Positions 30,958 to 42,017 of a DNA stretch of 64,000 bases are shown piece by piece. The notes beneath the pieces were generated by a model. That model was not told the origin of the DNA. It was given only the letters and a program-made list of their open reading frames with translations, and made no database searches. The position numbers were made by a program, and so were the translations under genes. This DNA comes from Didymella arachidicola (lineage: Eukaryota; Ascomycota; Dothideomycetes; Pleosporales; Didymellaceae): NCBI GenBank assembly GCA_016630955.3, contig CM049985.1, forward strand, positions 3,286,001 to 3,350,000, read 5' to 3'. The stretch's first letter is position 1. The number at the start of each line of letters is the position of its first letter.

Positions 30958-33069
30958 TCAATACGCGCCCTGCTTGATATCCTCCTTGGTATCATTATCT
31001 CTCTTCAGCCCGCCCTCGGTCTTGCCCTTCCCCTTGTAATAAGGTCTCGGCAGATTGTCATAATACGGCACGACGATGACATCTGGATCATCCGTCATGC
31101 CGACCATGCTCTTCGTCATGTCCTGATGCGGTCTGTTACTGACTCTGAGATCGATGAGTCCCGGACCTCCAGACTGCACAATCTCGTCGACGGCGTCGCC
31201 CAGCGCATTGAATGCCTTCTGCCAACGCTCTTCGTTCCTAGAGCCAAGTTCCTGGAACGACTTGCGCCGCGTATCGAGTGGAGACTGAGGACGAGAAGCG
31301 GTGGCGTCAACCAGAAGCCCGGGCAACCCAAAGCCCTGAGCAATGATGTCGTAGCGCGTGGTCTTATTTAGCTTACTTGCTGGCCGAGCAGTGGTTGTGT
31401 CACCATATAACATATCCTGACCTGCGAGACTCATACCCCAGACTTCGTTGTTAACGATCACAGTTAGGATACGCAGGTTGAACTTCTTGTACGTGTCTAG
31501 TTCTGCAAGATGAAATCCTGCGCTGCCGTCACCCTGGACGTTCAGCACGAGTTTGCTGCGGTCTGCGACAGCCGCGCCAAGTGAGTAGCCCCAGCCGTTA
31601 CCGAGGAAGCCGAGATATCCCGTGGCATTCATGGAGAGTGAGGCGGATGCTTCGGGCAAGTTCTGCATGGCCCAACCGCCCGCTTCGCCACCGTCGATGG
31701 ATATGATAGAGCCATCAGGGATGTGATGGTACAGCTTCTTGATAGCATGATATGGGTGCAAGTGCCCGTTGTGCTCGTCGATATTTGGCTCGGATTCGTT
31801 GTGTGGCGCACGGAACGCCTTCAGACTCAGTGCTGTACGGATCCATGCCTCCTTTATCTTGTAATTTGACGTGTTCCTGCTGACGACCCTGTAAAGTGCG
31901 GCAACGGCAAGTTTGATGTCTGACACGATCCCCAAATCGATGTGCTGCGACCGACCTATCTCACTGCCATCGATATCGACTTGAACTACCTTGCACGAGC
32001 TGGTAGGAACAATAGCACCGCTGCGGCCACCTAACATAAAGCCTGTGCGTGCACCGAGAAGCAACACCAGGTCTGGCTGAGGCTTACGAGTCGCGGCAAG
32101 GAGACTGAGATTGAGTGCTGATCCAGCATTGAAAGGATGCTTGACTGCGAAACTAGTACTGAACTTTGGGCTATGGAAGACCGGAATGCTGATGGCTTCT
32201 GCCAGAGCTGCAATCTCGTCGACAGCCTACAGTCGAATCAGTGATCAGGCAGACATGATCGATGTTGCACATACACTGCGAGCACCTGTGCTAATCACGA
32301 TGGCGGGTCGCTCGGCTTCCTCCAAGAGTGTTGCTATATGACCAATCGCAGCGGGATCGGGTCCAGGAAGCGTAACGAGAGGGCCGGTAACATTGCCCCA
32401 TGCAATGGAATCTTCATCCACAGGAGTGAACAACACGTCAATTGGGAAGTCGACCAGTACTGGGCCGGGTGTCGCGGCACTGGCGGTGCGCCAGGCCAGA
32501 CTCACGATGCGCGGGATCTCGCCAACATTTGTTACTGTGTAGTGTCAGTCGCGGTGTTCAATTCTTCGACAATGCAGCTGCTCATGCTTACCTCGGTGTG
32601 CAAACTTAGTAACAGGCTTAGCCAAGACAACTTGGTCGTGGAAACCTTGCAAGCAATTCGTTTCAGCATCTCTCAAAGGAGGGCTGCTCGTAACGCAGAA
32701 GACAGAGCTACGATCAGCGAAAGCCGTTGCAAGTCCGGGCAAACCGTTGCAAAAGCTGATCCACATTAACACACAACACCTCTTTAGAATGACATCGACC
32801 CACCCACTGTTCGCAGTGACAAAGCAGCACCCTGTGTTGCCGCTGATCTTTGCATAGCCCTCTGCTGCTTGGACTGCGACCGTCTCATGTCGCGTGTCGA
32901 TGAGCTCAATGCCAGCGTCCGTGCAGCCCATTAGGAAAGCATCAAGATGGCCGCCATGGAGACCAAAGATGGTGCGGACTCCCAATTGATGGAGACACTG
33001 AGCTAACAGATCGCCTCCCAGCAACTCACGACCTTTAGGTTGTTTGAGCTCGATGCTGTGGACGGCCAT
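30958..33069 (-). CDS. Thiamine-diphosphate-dependent enzyme (acetolactate synthase-like family)
   Basis: Four exons: 33069-32804, 32755-32592, 32534-32275 and 32226-30958, with introns of 48, 57 and 48 nt. Exon sum 1,959 nt, 652 residues. I start at MAVHSIEL (33069); an upstream in-frame ATG at 33135 is less like the family. The N-terminal ThDP-binding domain has the catalytic Glu in DTRHETVAVQAAEGYA at about residue 60. A central domain (VLVDFPIDV, VISTGARS) follows. The C-terminal ThDP domain carries the GDGSAGFHLAELDTYKKF...VNNEVWG magnesium-ThDP motif from about residue 458. The family covers acetolactate synthases, benzoylformate decarboxylases and 2-hydroxyacyl-CoA lyases; the substrate cannot be told. 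No peroxisomal C-terminal signal (ends KQGAY). Intact. Confidence 0.88.
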
Positions 33070-33520
33070 GATACTGTGCGTATTTGGTGAATAGTTGATA
33101 ATCTCAGACGTCTGCAAGGGAGAAGAGCCATTCAAGCTTCAGGTGGGAAGCGAGAAGTATCAGAGGCAGCAGGCAACCGAAGCCGCTCCGGTGCCCAGAG
33201 TACTATGCTATTAATGTTGAGACCCATCCTGTGAGCGCGGTCCTACACTTTGTCATGCTCTGGCCCGGAATTGATGTGGGGTACCCCGCTTGTTGATCGT
33301 AGCTCCCGCAGCTAGCTCGTACCTGTCAACATCAGGATGCAGGACCTCGCATCACTTTCGCGCGAGTCGAGATTGCTGACTATTCTCGGCAATACGATAT
33401 ATGCATGCCGATGTCTAGTCTCGCAAATTGTTGGTTGTAAGAGGTGCGCGGATGTGCTCATTCTATACTCTAATTTATCGTCTATCCTCATGTAAGCATC
33501 GTAGGCTCGTCGCGGCGACT
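33070..33520. other. Intergenic region
   Basis: 450 bp between the ThDP-enzyme start and the transglycosylase stop. Presumed promoter of the former; nothing else recognised. Confidence 0.4.
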
Positions 33521-34999
33521 TCAATCGCTCAAGAGATCCACACCGACGCCTCTGAGTGCATCGACAGCCCATCCTGGGTACTTGTCCCTATTGCCGCTGT
33601 ACAGCTTGCTAAAGAAGTCTCGCAGGAACTGCGGGTATGCATCTTCCAGAATGGCTTCTCTGGCCCGCCTCATCAAATTGAGTTGGTAGTGAACATTGTG
33701 CATTGTCAGAAGATGGGCGCCGGCAGTCTCCTTTGCTGTGATATGATAAACGTAGGCTCGCGTGATGCCGAGCCCACCTTCTGACGCAGGTCGACAGCAG
33801 GTACACTTGCAGCCTTCTTCGATTGGTCCGAAGTCCTCCGAGTAAACTACGTTGCGGAGATTGAGCATGCCGCTGTCGGTGATGGCGTTACCGAAACGCT
33901 GAATCTGTTAGCATGAATGTCGCTCGAAGCCGTAAAGATGACGTACAGCAGTCCTAGTAGGCCAGACGCAATCGAACATATCTGCGCCGAGGGCCACAGA
34001 CACCACCAGGTCTTCAGGATACCCTATGCCCATGACATATCGCGGCTTCTTCTCTGGTAGCAGCCCAGTGCAGGTATCCACTACCTTGCAGTAATCACTC
34101 TTTGCCTCGCCTCCAGACAATCCTCCAATGGCTATCCCTGGTGTATCTCTAGTGACCATCTCAGCAGTGCACTGCCGCCGCAGGTCGAGATCTAGTCCTC
34201 CTTGTATGATACAAAAGAGGTTCTGGCGCTCTGGGTACTTGTGTGCTTGTATGCAGCGGTCGAGCCAACGCACTGAGCGTTCCATAGCCTCCTTCATTCG
34301 TGCCAGATCGGGAGAGGTTGTTACGATAACGTCGTCGAGCTGCATCATGATGTCCGAACCAATCGAGTTCTGAAGAGACATTGAGTGCTCCGGCGTGAGC
34401 AGCATGGGCGACCCGTCGTGAGGGCTGAGAAACCGCACGCCCTCTTCAGTGACTTTGGCGAGTTTGAGCAGCGACACCATCTGGAAGCTGTCGGTGATGT
34501 CAGCTACGGTGCGCGAGTCGACCAGGAGGGAGGGATCACCCACCCGCCACTATCTGCACCAGTCAGTACATTGTTCGGCGACCGTGTAGCGGACGTTGAG
34601 TTGGCAAGCACCTGTGAGGATATTATGTGGCCATGACTGCAGCTTGTGTGCGCCGCCTATGGCATCGAGCGTTGCTTGCCCTGGTTTAAGGCCTCTGTGA
34701 GAGTCAGAAGGAAGGATACGATCTGGGTTTGCAAGGTCGTACAGATGATAGGTGTTATTCAAGCATAGCCTGCAGCCCTGGTCTTCAAGTTGTTCGGGTG
34801 TGAGACCCTTTAATGATGCCTGCGTTGCGACCGGCATGAAGATGGGGAGGGGCACAGGACCGTGGGGAAGGTGCAGCGTTGCTGCGCGTGCCTTGGTGAC
34901 CTGGGATTTTTGTGAGTCGTTGTGACTTCAGCCACACGTTACACTGACCGAACATTTCCCTAGCAGCTCATACGTGAGCGCTGAAGGCATGGGCGCCAT
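33521..34999 (-). CDS. QTRT1: Queuine tRNA-ribosyltransferase catalytic subunit (tRNA-guanine transglycosylase)
   Basis: Five exons: 34999-34949, 34900-34612, 34553-34544 (10 nt), 34487-33947 and 33898-33521; introns 48, 58, 56 and 48 nt. Exon sum 1,269 nt, 422 residues, close to the family norm. It exchanges guanine for queuine at the wobble base of tRNAs with GUN anticodons. TIM-barrel motifs: PIFMPVATQ near the N-terminus, LNNTYHLY, then the general-base Asp114 in TDSGGFQMVSLLK, which is assembled across the micro-exon. Next come CIIQGG, GGLSGGEAKSDY, the nucleophile Asp289 in GADMFDCVWPTRTAR, and the C-terminal zinc site CKCTCC with its His in TMHNVHYQLNLM. Without the micro-exon the frame and the catalytic Asp are lost. 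The partner QTRT2 is not in this window. Confidence 0.93.
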
Positions 35000-36171
35000 G
35001 ATGTGTAATGCGCTCCAGTGTCGTGCTTTTAGGACGCGACTCACCAAATTGTTGTTCGCGTAAATAAGTGGCAGGGGTTTGAACTAGCGCGACTTCCTTA
35101 GCCTCATAGCGGTTTCCTCCAGAAGTCTTACATGGGACAACTCGGTATTAATGTGTGCACAAACAGACATTGCTCCAAAGAAGCTTGCAGTACCTTACCA
35201 GTTATTGGCGCTAGTCTTACCAAAAAGTTGTCGATCTGAATACAGGTCATCATGCTCTATGATCTAATCTTGCACTATAAACCCCTTAGCAAAGGACCAC
35301 TATAACTATAAACTTGACCTGCTGTTTCGATCTCGGATGATCTTAACTCATTGAGTGGCTGGTATCAGCCCAAACTTGTTGTAGCTGGGGTTTGGAGATG
35401 TTCCGAGCTGGTACAGTTGCGTGAAGATTTTTTGCGCAATATTGATACATGCTGTAGCTCAGAACAATTCCAGCGCTCAGTGCCGACCCTGATCAGCACG
35501 TGACGTCCATTGGCAGAGAGACACTGCACCGTCAGAACCACGCTGATCCCACCATTGAAACAATGGCCGGGTTGGCACGTAAGAACGTCGAGTGGCAACC
35601 CACCATGGGTCACTCAATCCTCGAACTGGTAGATGGTGGCTTTGCAGCATCAGCGCAGACCTTGAACGATGTTTCTATCTTTGAGATATATCTAAGCCCT
35701 TTGGCACAGGATCTGAGAGCTACTCATGGGTGGTACAAAAGTCAGGGTCCTGCGCTGGTAATTTCAACGTCTGGCGCTAGCGGTGTTTTCGACCTGACCA
35801 ATCATCTCGTGATACCCAAAAGTGCAGAAAGTAAATGTGGGTCTAAAACCGAGACCTCAGTCATCCGCGCAGACCCAAATACGTAGGTAGTCAGTGGTGT
35901 CGATGAAACTGTAGGCTGACGTGTGGCACAAGAACCTCATCGCTCAGCGAAGCCTAATCCCAATAGCAATTCACAAGCTGATTCCAGCATCCACCGAACA
36001 GATCGTGGGGTACGCATTCGTGACAGGGGTCTTTGCCGTTGAAGTATTGGCGAATTGTAACGAAGATAAGATTCGGCGCTTGTAGCACAACAGGCCTGAT
36101 GGCTACATCGATAGCGAGCTCCTGATATTCGGCGCATAAAATAACGGCTCATTAAATAGCTGAGACGCAAA
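35000..36171. other. Intergenic region, no gene recognised
   Basis: 1.17 kb between the transglycosylase start and the glycosidase stop. Open frames at 35500-35886 (plus) and 35937-36170 (minus) lack any recognisable motif and I do not call them. Confidence 0.45.
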
Positions 36172-38330
36172 TCAAATGGCTAGATTCACGATCAAGGAGC
36201 CTCTTCCTCCCGCCACGACTTTTCCCTGTTGACCTGGTAACTGCACGAATCCCTCGGTATCAACCGGCGTGTCCCATTGTACACTCACAGTGCCGTTCTG
36301 AATCAGAAACTTCGCTGAGAACTTGCCCAAATTCGTGGTGAACCCTGCCTCGGCCATGTCTACTTCTTCAAACGTGGCAGGCTTCAGTTCCCACTTACGT
36401 CCCTTTGGCTCCACAACTCTCAAGCCCAGGAGATACTCTGTTAACGTACTCGTCGGTCCACTACTCCAGCCATGCGCATGACTGACATAAGTCGGATCAA
36501 ATCGATAGCCTCTGTCGCCTCGATAGCCCCAAGTTCCGTTCACCAGGTATCCCTCCGGTACAGTAGATTGCGTGCCATTGGAGTTGTTGAGATACCAACC
36601 CCAAGCACTACGAATGAGTTTGAGTGAGCGTTCAGGATGTCCAATCTTGAAGTGTCCTTCGAGTTCGATACTGGTGATGAAGGGCGAGATCGTGGATACG
36701 TTGGCGCTGACCTCAGGATTGAGCGGCCCGCGAGGTGTCCAGTTTGTGGTTAGATACGTCGAGACACGCTCAGCGCGTGGGTCAGAAGCATTCAGAACTT
36801 CAAAGGCGAGAGCCATGCTGTTGGCATCTTGTGGGAAGAGAGAAGTGTTGTTAGGACTCTCTTTGAAGGCGCCACGAGACTCGTCCCAGAATTGAGAGAT
36901 AATGGAGCCTCGAAGACTCACCGCCGCAGCTGTCCAGTCTGCGTGAAGCATAGATGCGTTGGTAAGATCTGGCGACCAGCCAGCGATATGGCTCCCTGTT
37001 GCCAGTGCTCGATATAAACTATCTGTGTCAGCATGGAAAGGCCGGATGGAATTCGACCAGGCGCTTACAGCATGCTGGCAGAGCTTCTCTCCGTTGAGTA
37101 CAACCACCGCCCCCAGTCTGCGGTACCAGTGACATTGACGATGCCTTTGCTATTGACTTTACTCAGGATCCTGTTGACACCCAGTACATATTTCGGCCAG
37201 TAGCTTTCAAGGAATGCATCGTCTCCTGTGTATAAGTAATAGTTGTAGAAGCCAATTAAGGCCCATAGATGATAAGCTGCATTGATATTAGACGTCTATA
37301 CACTGAAAGATTAGTGTTTCATGATTCTTACTGTCACTGTCCTTGGATAGGTATGGCGGCCCAGCCTTCGGGAGTGTGCCGTCTGCGAACTGAACAACTG
37401 TCAGAATGGCATGTAGAGAGTGGACAGAAGGCGAACCTGATTATCGAAGATCGCTTTCAAAGCGTTCTTGGTGCTGTCCATGTCACCAGTGCTAACAAAG
37501 GCGGATGGTACAGCAACGCCCATATCGCCAATCCATACCCAGCGGTCACGCTTTGCACCGTCAAGTAAGACAGTATCTCCAGGCCCGATATAGGCAGCGT
37601 TATCCCATCCTGTACGGTTCGTCTGCACATTGGCTCTTCCAGTACTGCCTGGCACCGAGTTGGTCTGTAAGGTGTATGCTCCACTGTACCAGATCCGGCT
37701 AAGTAGCTCTTCGCTTGAGTAGAAGTAGCCCTGGTACGCGCGCAAGTTGGACCAAGTTGGTTGGAAACTGATCTCGAGCTTGACGTTGCGTACGAGTACG
37801 CACACGTCTGCGCTAGCAATGACGAACACAGTGAGATAACGAAAGCCACCACGCAGACTGATATCAGGCATAGTGTAATGGCCTTCCTGTGCTCCATTCA
37901 ACGCGAAGAGAAGTGCATTGTCTTGGCCTGTGCCTCCGTTGGAGTTATCCGACTTGCGCCCAATATAGTCTTTCGCCTCCGTAAACGCAAGACCGATAGA
38001 AGCGTTCGTTGTGGGGGAGGTCAGCGAGTAGTTGAAAGAGATGATACCGCCAACCTCCAGGCCGAAGTCGAAGACGGTCCCGGCGCTACTGGCTCCAATT
38101 GCGATCCCGTTAGCGTCGTAGTCCCCGACGAGAGCTCCATCAGGAAGTGCCAACAGCTTCCTTGGCGCAACAAAGCGGGAACTTGGTGCAAAGTTGTATT
38201 TGTCCCAGGGTCCAGTGAAAGCAGGTTCCAGTAGGCCGTCACATGTACTGTTCCTCCAGCAGGCTTTCACGTTCTCGGCGGCAATTGTCGCGCTCGCCAG
38301 GCCGAGCAAAATGGTAAATCTGGCGCGCAT
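36172..38330 (-). CDS. Secreted alpha-L-rhamnosidase-like glycoside hydrolase (GH78 type)
   Basis: Four exons: 38330-37437, 37389-37332, 37276-37069 and 37018-36172; introns 47, 55 and 50 nt with CTGAC/CTAAT branch sites. Exon sum 2,007 nt, 668 residues. I start at MRARFTILLGLASATIAAEN (38330) because it gives a typical signal peptide; the frame is open to an ATG at 38396. The six-hairpin (alpha/alpha)6 barrel is indicated by the family's DGAKRDRWVWIGDMG block at about residues 255-270, by HLWALIGFYNYY, by ASMLLYRALATGSHIAGW and by the late SHAHGWSSGPTSTL block. A beta-sandwich-like C-terminus follows. Many N-glycosylation sites fit secretion. It would release terminal L-rhamnose from plant polysaccharides or glycosides; the substrate is inferred from family only. 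Intact. Confidence 0.88.
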
Positions 38331-38479
38331 TGTAGTCACTTCGGTAGTATGAATGAAGTTTGGCAGGCCGTACGTCGCACAATGTGCTTGGCACATTTGC
38401 GTTTATATTCTAGACGGCGTCTCGGGAATTCGCGACATCACGGGGCGAGGTGAGTCCGTCCACTATAAGAGGTTTCGCG

Positions 38480-39393
38480 CTACCCCGCAAAGATCGACAT
38501 GCCGGAGATGACGTCCGCTACGCCTACTCTTTTACATAAGCGACCCTTGGCTGTTTTCTTACCACTCGTGTTCCAGACCACCTCGATGAGATATTGTGCG
38601 AAGTAGCTAGAAAGGATCACTGGTATAACACAGCAATGTTCGCGCATGTTCACAGGACTGCAATTGGATCTATCTTGCACTCTGACATCCCCGACGTGCT
38701 TGATGACAACTTCTGTTCGTGCCCCAAGCCAGCGTTCGGGCGCGAGTGTAGTGGTTGGACGGCTTCGGATGGGACCCATACGTGCCTCAAATCCAGTGTT
38801 TGTGAGAGATGCAAGACCTTTCGGGATTTCCGGAAGGACATCGAGGGTGAGCGAAGCGAGTTCGGCATCATCGGCGATTCATCGCCAGTACGAGTTGCTG
38901 TCGTGGATAATGAAACAAAGGGTGGTATAGAAAATTGCAAATCGGTGCTAGCAGGGAGACCAATGCCAGTCTCTTGAACTCATCGGTGCTGACAACTGCG
39001 GTCTTCGAGGTGCTCGTGCGTAACCAGTCTCCGATCCCAGATACGATTGAGATGCTCAATCGTGGTCCTCGATTCTCCCGCCCTCCATTATGAGATGCTG
39101 AAGGCTGTCGGGAATTAGAAAGCGGATGAGATGTTGGTCACTCGCGCCAATATGGCAAGAAGAACAGAAGGCAAAACGTTTCAGGAATTGATCGGCTTCC
39201 CATCGGGGAGGTACGCAACCAGCCCAGCGCCTGTGGAGGCAGCGAGTAAACCAATGAAATCAACGAGGATTGACCATTGCGACCGAGTCGTGGTTTGTTG
39301 CCGACGCGAACCGTTGTTCCCAGAGTCGGGAGGGATTTGATGGACAGCTATGTTGTGTTTCGACTCTTCCATATCGAACGGCGATGATGACAA
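38480..39393 (-). pseudogene. Decayed membrane-protein remnant, possibly related to the split gene at 18948-30496
   Basis: Minus-strand pieces: 39393-39181 starts with a charged N-terminus and then a hydrophobic stretch (WSILVDFIGLLAASTGAGL) followed by LPDGKPINS. The next 120 bp read NVLPSVLLAILARVTNISSAF, then TTIEHLNRIWD. After a frame change, 39059-38868 continues with LALVSLLAPICNFLYHPL. This order resembles the N-terminal half of the multi-spanning fungal family seen in the split gene. Several stops and frame changes make it a pseudogene. Identification is tentative. Confidence 0.4.
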
Positions 39394-40438
39394 TCACTGC
39401 GTTCGCAAAAGGGCTGAGAAGAGCTACTTGTACTTAGTCATAGGGCTACCTACACATAAGCGCCCCACAGATGGCAACAGCCCGCCAAACATCGAGCGTG
39501 TACATTCCCGAACGAAGAGATGGAATGTTCAGCTGCTGAAGCTTGTTCGTTGCCTAAGAACCCAGCTGAGGACCTATGAGGCTTAGTGCGGCCGTTTTCG
39601 CTACACTCCGCGCTTGTCAACACCAACAGCTTGAGGCAGGCTTTTTTACTGGTCGCGGGACTTTTCGCAGCGAGCTGAGACATGTGGCTCAAGTCATGAA
39701 TGTATGCTACGTGACCCGAGAAGCGGGCGCGTGAAGGTGGGTGGCCGGCATATCTAGCAGGGCTTGTGACAGGACAGGACAGTGATTCTACAATCTTCGT
39801 TGTCTAAGGCAGGGTGGCACTATTCGCTGAAAGATGTGATTCACGTAACGAGAGCTCAAGCTCACTACGTTCAGACGAGCGACGACTACCTGAACGGGCG
39901 ACGTCGAATGCGCTTTCGGATTCGCGAAAGAAACTGGATATTTCCACCAAGCCGGTTGGAATACCTAGAGGACCTATTGATGTTGATGATAGTCAGGATG
40001 CTTTTTGACGACCTTGGTTACCCTTGGGACCTCCAGCATTTGCAGCAGCAAAAATAGGACGCACGCGAAACAGGTCGCGCACAAATTCGCGCCAGCTTTG
40101 AATGGCACAGTCCTGGGATCGGGAATGCGGGCACTTAGCAGTACTGTAGAGGATCTCGAAACAGACACCATAATTACCATGCAAAATATCTCCAAGGCTG
40201 GCGTGATTTGTCCCCCCGTTTTTGAGATTTGTCCCCCGCGCTAGTGTTAGTGGATATTAACTGCCTAACCAAGCTTAGCGTGTAATCTATCAACGCGACA
40301 ACAGCGCGACATCTACGCGTTTCCGCGCTACAAAGCCTTCTCTATGCTCCTCTCTGCGTTGTAGTTAGCTATATCTAGTTCTATGTATATAATTATAGCA
40401 GCTATTCTAGCACCCTTAGACCTTCTCTATAACTCTTA
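39394..40438. other. Region without a recognised gene; boundary to the second transposon cluster
   Basis: No convincing gene. Two close direct copies of GATTTGTCCCCC at about 40204-40239 may be a terminal motif of an unidentified element; the partner end is not in the window. Confidence 0.4.
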
Positions 40439-40464
40439 ACGTACATGTACAACGAGCTGGACAG
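40439..40464. repeat. Terminus of an X-type repeat
   Basis: ACGTACATGTACAACGAGCTGGACAG after a TA, the same 26-bp end as the X repeats at 4517 and 9133. It is cut by LTR L4 at 40465. Confidence 0.6.
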
Positions 40465-40825
40465 TGTTACGATCTCCGAAAGAACAGGTAGTGATAGGAA
40501 GCGGGGCAGCGCTTGGATGACAGCGTGTCACATGTCACGTGATATATGCCATCCCGCCAAGACGCACCATCCCTGAAGTCGCGGGATGGCGTACCATCCC
40601 ATGATGGCAAACCATCCCATAAGGAACAGGACGGTATAGGAGACATAGGATGTTACTACTTTCCTACCAAGTATATATTCTAGTAGGAACACAACTCTTA
40701 TAGTTTGTGTTTAACCTAAGTTATCAAGTTTGTCTTTGGATCTTAAACCTAACCTTCGAGCTAGACAGTCTACTCTGTACTACTTATCGTTACCTTGCTT
40801 TTAAGACTAACAGATCGTATCTGTA
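40465..40825 (+). repeat. Truncated gypsy LTR L4
   Basis: Starts TGTTACGATC like L1 and shares its U3. It ends inside R-U5 at ATCTGTA where Gypsy-1 begins. The missing U5 remainder is not found beyond the other end of Gypsy-1, so this is not a simple insertion. Confidence 0.85.
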
Positions 40826-41304
40826 TGTTGAAGTCGTACTTTAAGCAAAGCTCGTAAGCACTAATTCTATTGGTTCTCGGGGATGAGTACGGTGACAGGA
40901 AGCCGAAGGGGTCGGTTGCAATAAGGTGTACAGATACGATCTGTCAGTCTTGAGAGCAGGGTAACGATGAGTAGTACAGAGTAGACTGTCTAGCTCGAAG
41001 GTTGGTTTTGAGATCCAAAGACAAACTTGATAACTTAGGTTGAACACGAACCATAAGGGTTGTGTTCCTACGTACTTATATACTAAAGAGATATCCTATG
41101 CTCGACTTGCTCGACGTGAGCTGCGTGAGCTGGGCACGTGAGGATCCACTTGCTCGAGTGCCAAGGCGTGAGCGAGGTCACGTGACCGTGGGAACACCAC
41201 GTCACAACCGTGCCGCACGGGGAGCCCCCGTAACCATACTGCCCGAGTCCTTTCTTGAGCGCTGACAGCCTGTCAGCAATTGGCTGGTATAAGAGTTCGT
41301 AACA
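40826..41304 (-). repeat. Gypsy-1 3' LTR (L5)
   Basis: 479 bp. Its U3 differs from all other LTR types here except its partner L6. A TATAAG motif faces the antisense gene near 41288. Confidence 0.9.
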
Positions 41305-41397
41305 CTATCCCCCTCCTCTCTGGGATTCGTCCCGAATACCGTCAGCTGTTCTTTATAAGCACTGCCCCGCTCTTCCATTTAGTTCCCGTAGTCCATC

Positions 41398-41901
41398 ATG
41401 GTTTCTGACAAAAGAGTAGAACAACTCCGCCTTGCGCTCGAGATCCAAAACCACAATACTGAATCCGACATCCCTTGCGATTTTTGTTTCGCAAACAACA
41501 AAAAGTGTTTCGTCATGGCCAGCAACGACCGTCGCCTGAAATGTTCCGAGTGCGTCCGCAAAGGGCGTCCGTGCGTGAACCTATCCTGGGACTCGCTTGA
41601 CCGTACTCGAGAGGAGTATCAAAAGAAGGTGGATGCAGATGAAAAACTGCTCGCGGAAGTGATATCGCGATTGATTCGTAACAAGGCGATTCTCGCGCAA
41701 GCGAAAGAGAGAGCGCACAAGAAGGCTGAGTGCCTTGCAAACGAGTTGGAGGAAGCAGGCGAGGATATCCGTGCCGAGGAGATTAACTGTCCTGCCGCGG
41801 ATGCGCAGGTGGCGTTTTCTCCTGCAATGTGGTCCACCCTGGGTTATATTGACGAGGCTACGACTCGTGGTATTGATCCGGCAGCTCTCGGCAGTTCGTA
41901 A
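41398..41901 (+). CDS. Antisense retrotransposon gene: Zn2Cys6-type cluster plus coiled-coil protein
   Basis: 167 residues, on the strand opposite to gag-pol, between the pol stop (42018) and the 3' LTR, starting 94 bp from the LTR. Cysteines at 27, 30, 37, 49, 52 and 59 give CX2CX6CX11CX2CX6C, which fits the Gal4-type Zn2Cys6 consensus; CSECVRKGRPC is typical of its second half. Residues about 65-130 are charged and heptad-like, a probable coiled coil for dimerisation. A TATAAG box at 41354-41359 lies 44 bp upstream of the ATG. A similar but strongly diverged protein occupies the same place in Gypsy-2. Role unknown; a DNA-binding regulator of the adjacent LTR is my inference. An RNA- or protein-binding zinc protein is the alternative. 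Confidence 0.75.
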   Translation: MVSDKRVEQLRLALEIQNHNTESDIPCDFCFANNKKCFVMASNDRRLKCSECVRKGRPCVNLSWDSLDRTREEYQKKVDADEKLLAEVISRLIRNKAILAQAKERAHKKAECLANELEEAGEDIRAEEINCPAADAQVAFSPAMWSTLGYIDEATTRGIDPAALGSS

Positions 41902-42017
41902 GGTATGTTTATATTTTATAGTTTCCGTGTGTTTTTCTGCGTTGGGTTTCCAGTCAAATAAACTTTGGCTTGGAGATCCACGTGTTTTTGCGCGTGGGTT
42001 CGAATCCTGACGGGTTC

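Noticed and set aside
35500..35886. 128-residue frame between the transglycosylase and glycosidase genes
   Set aside because: No recognisable motif or supporting splice structure; could be chance.
38594..38977. Plus-strand 127-residue Cys-containing frame
   Set aside because: Runs antisense to the decayed membrane-protein remnant, and its cysteines follow no zinc-binding pattern I know.
40204..40239. Repeated GATTTGTCCCCC as the end of a further transposon
   Set aside because: Only one end is visible and no partner or coding part was found in the window.
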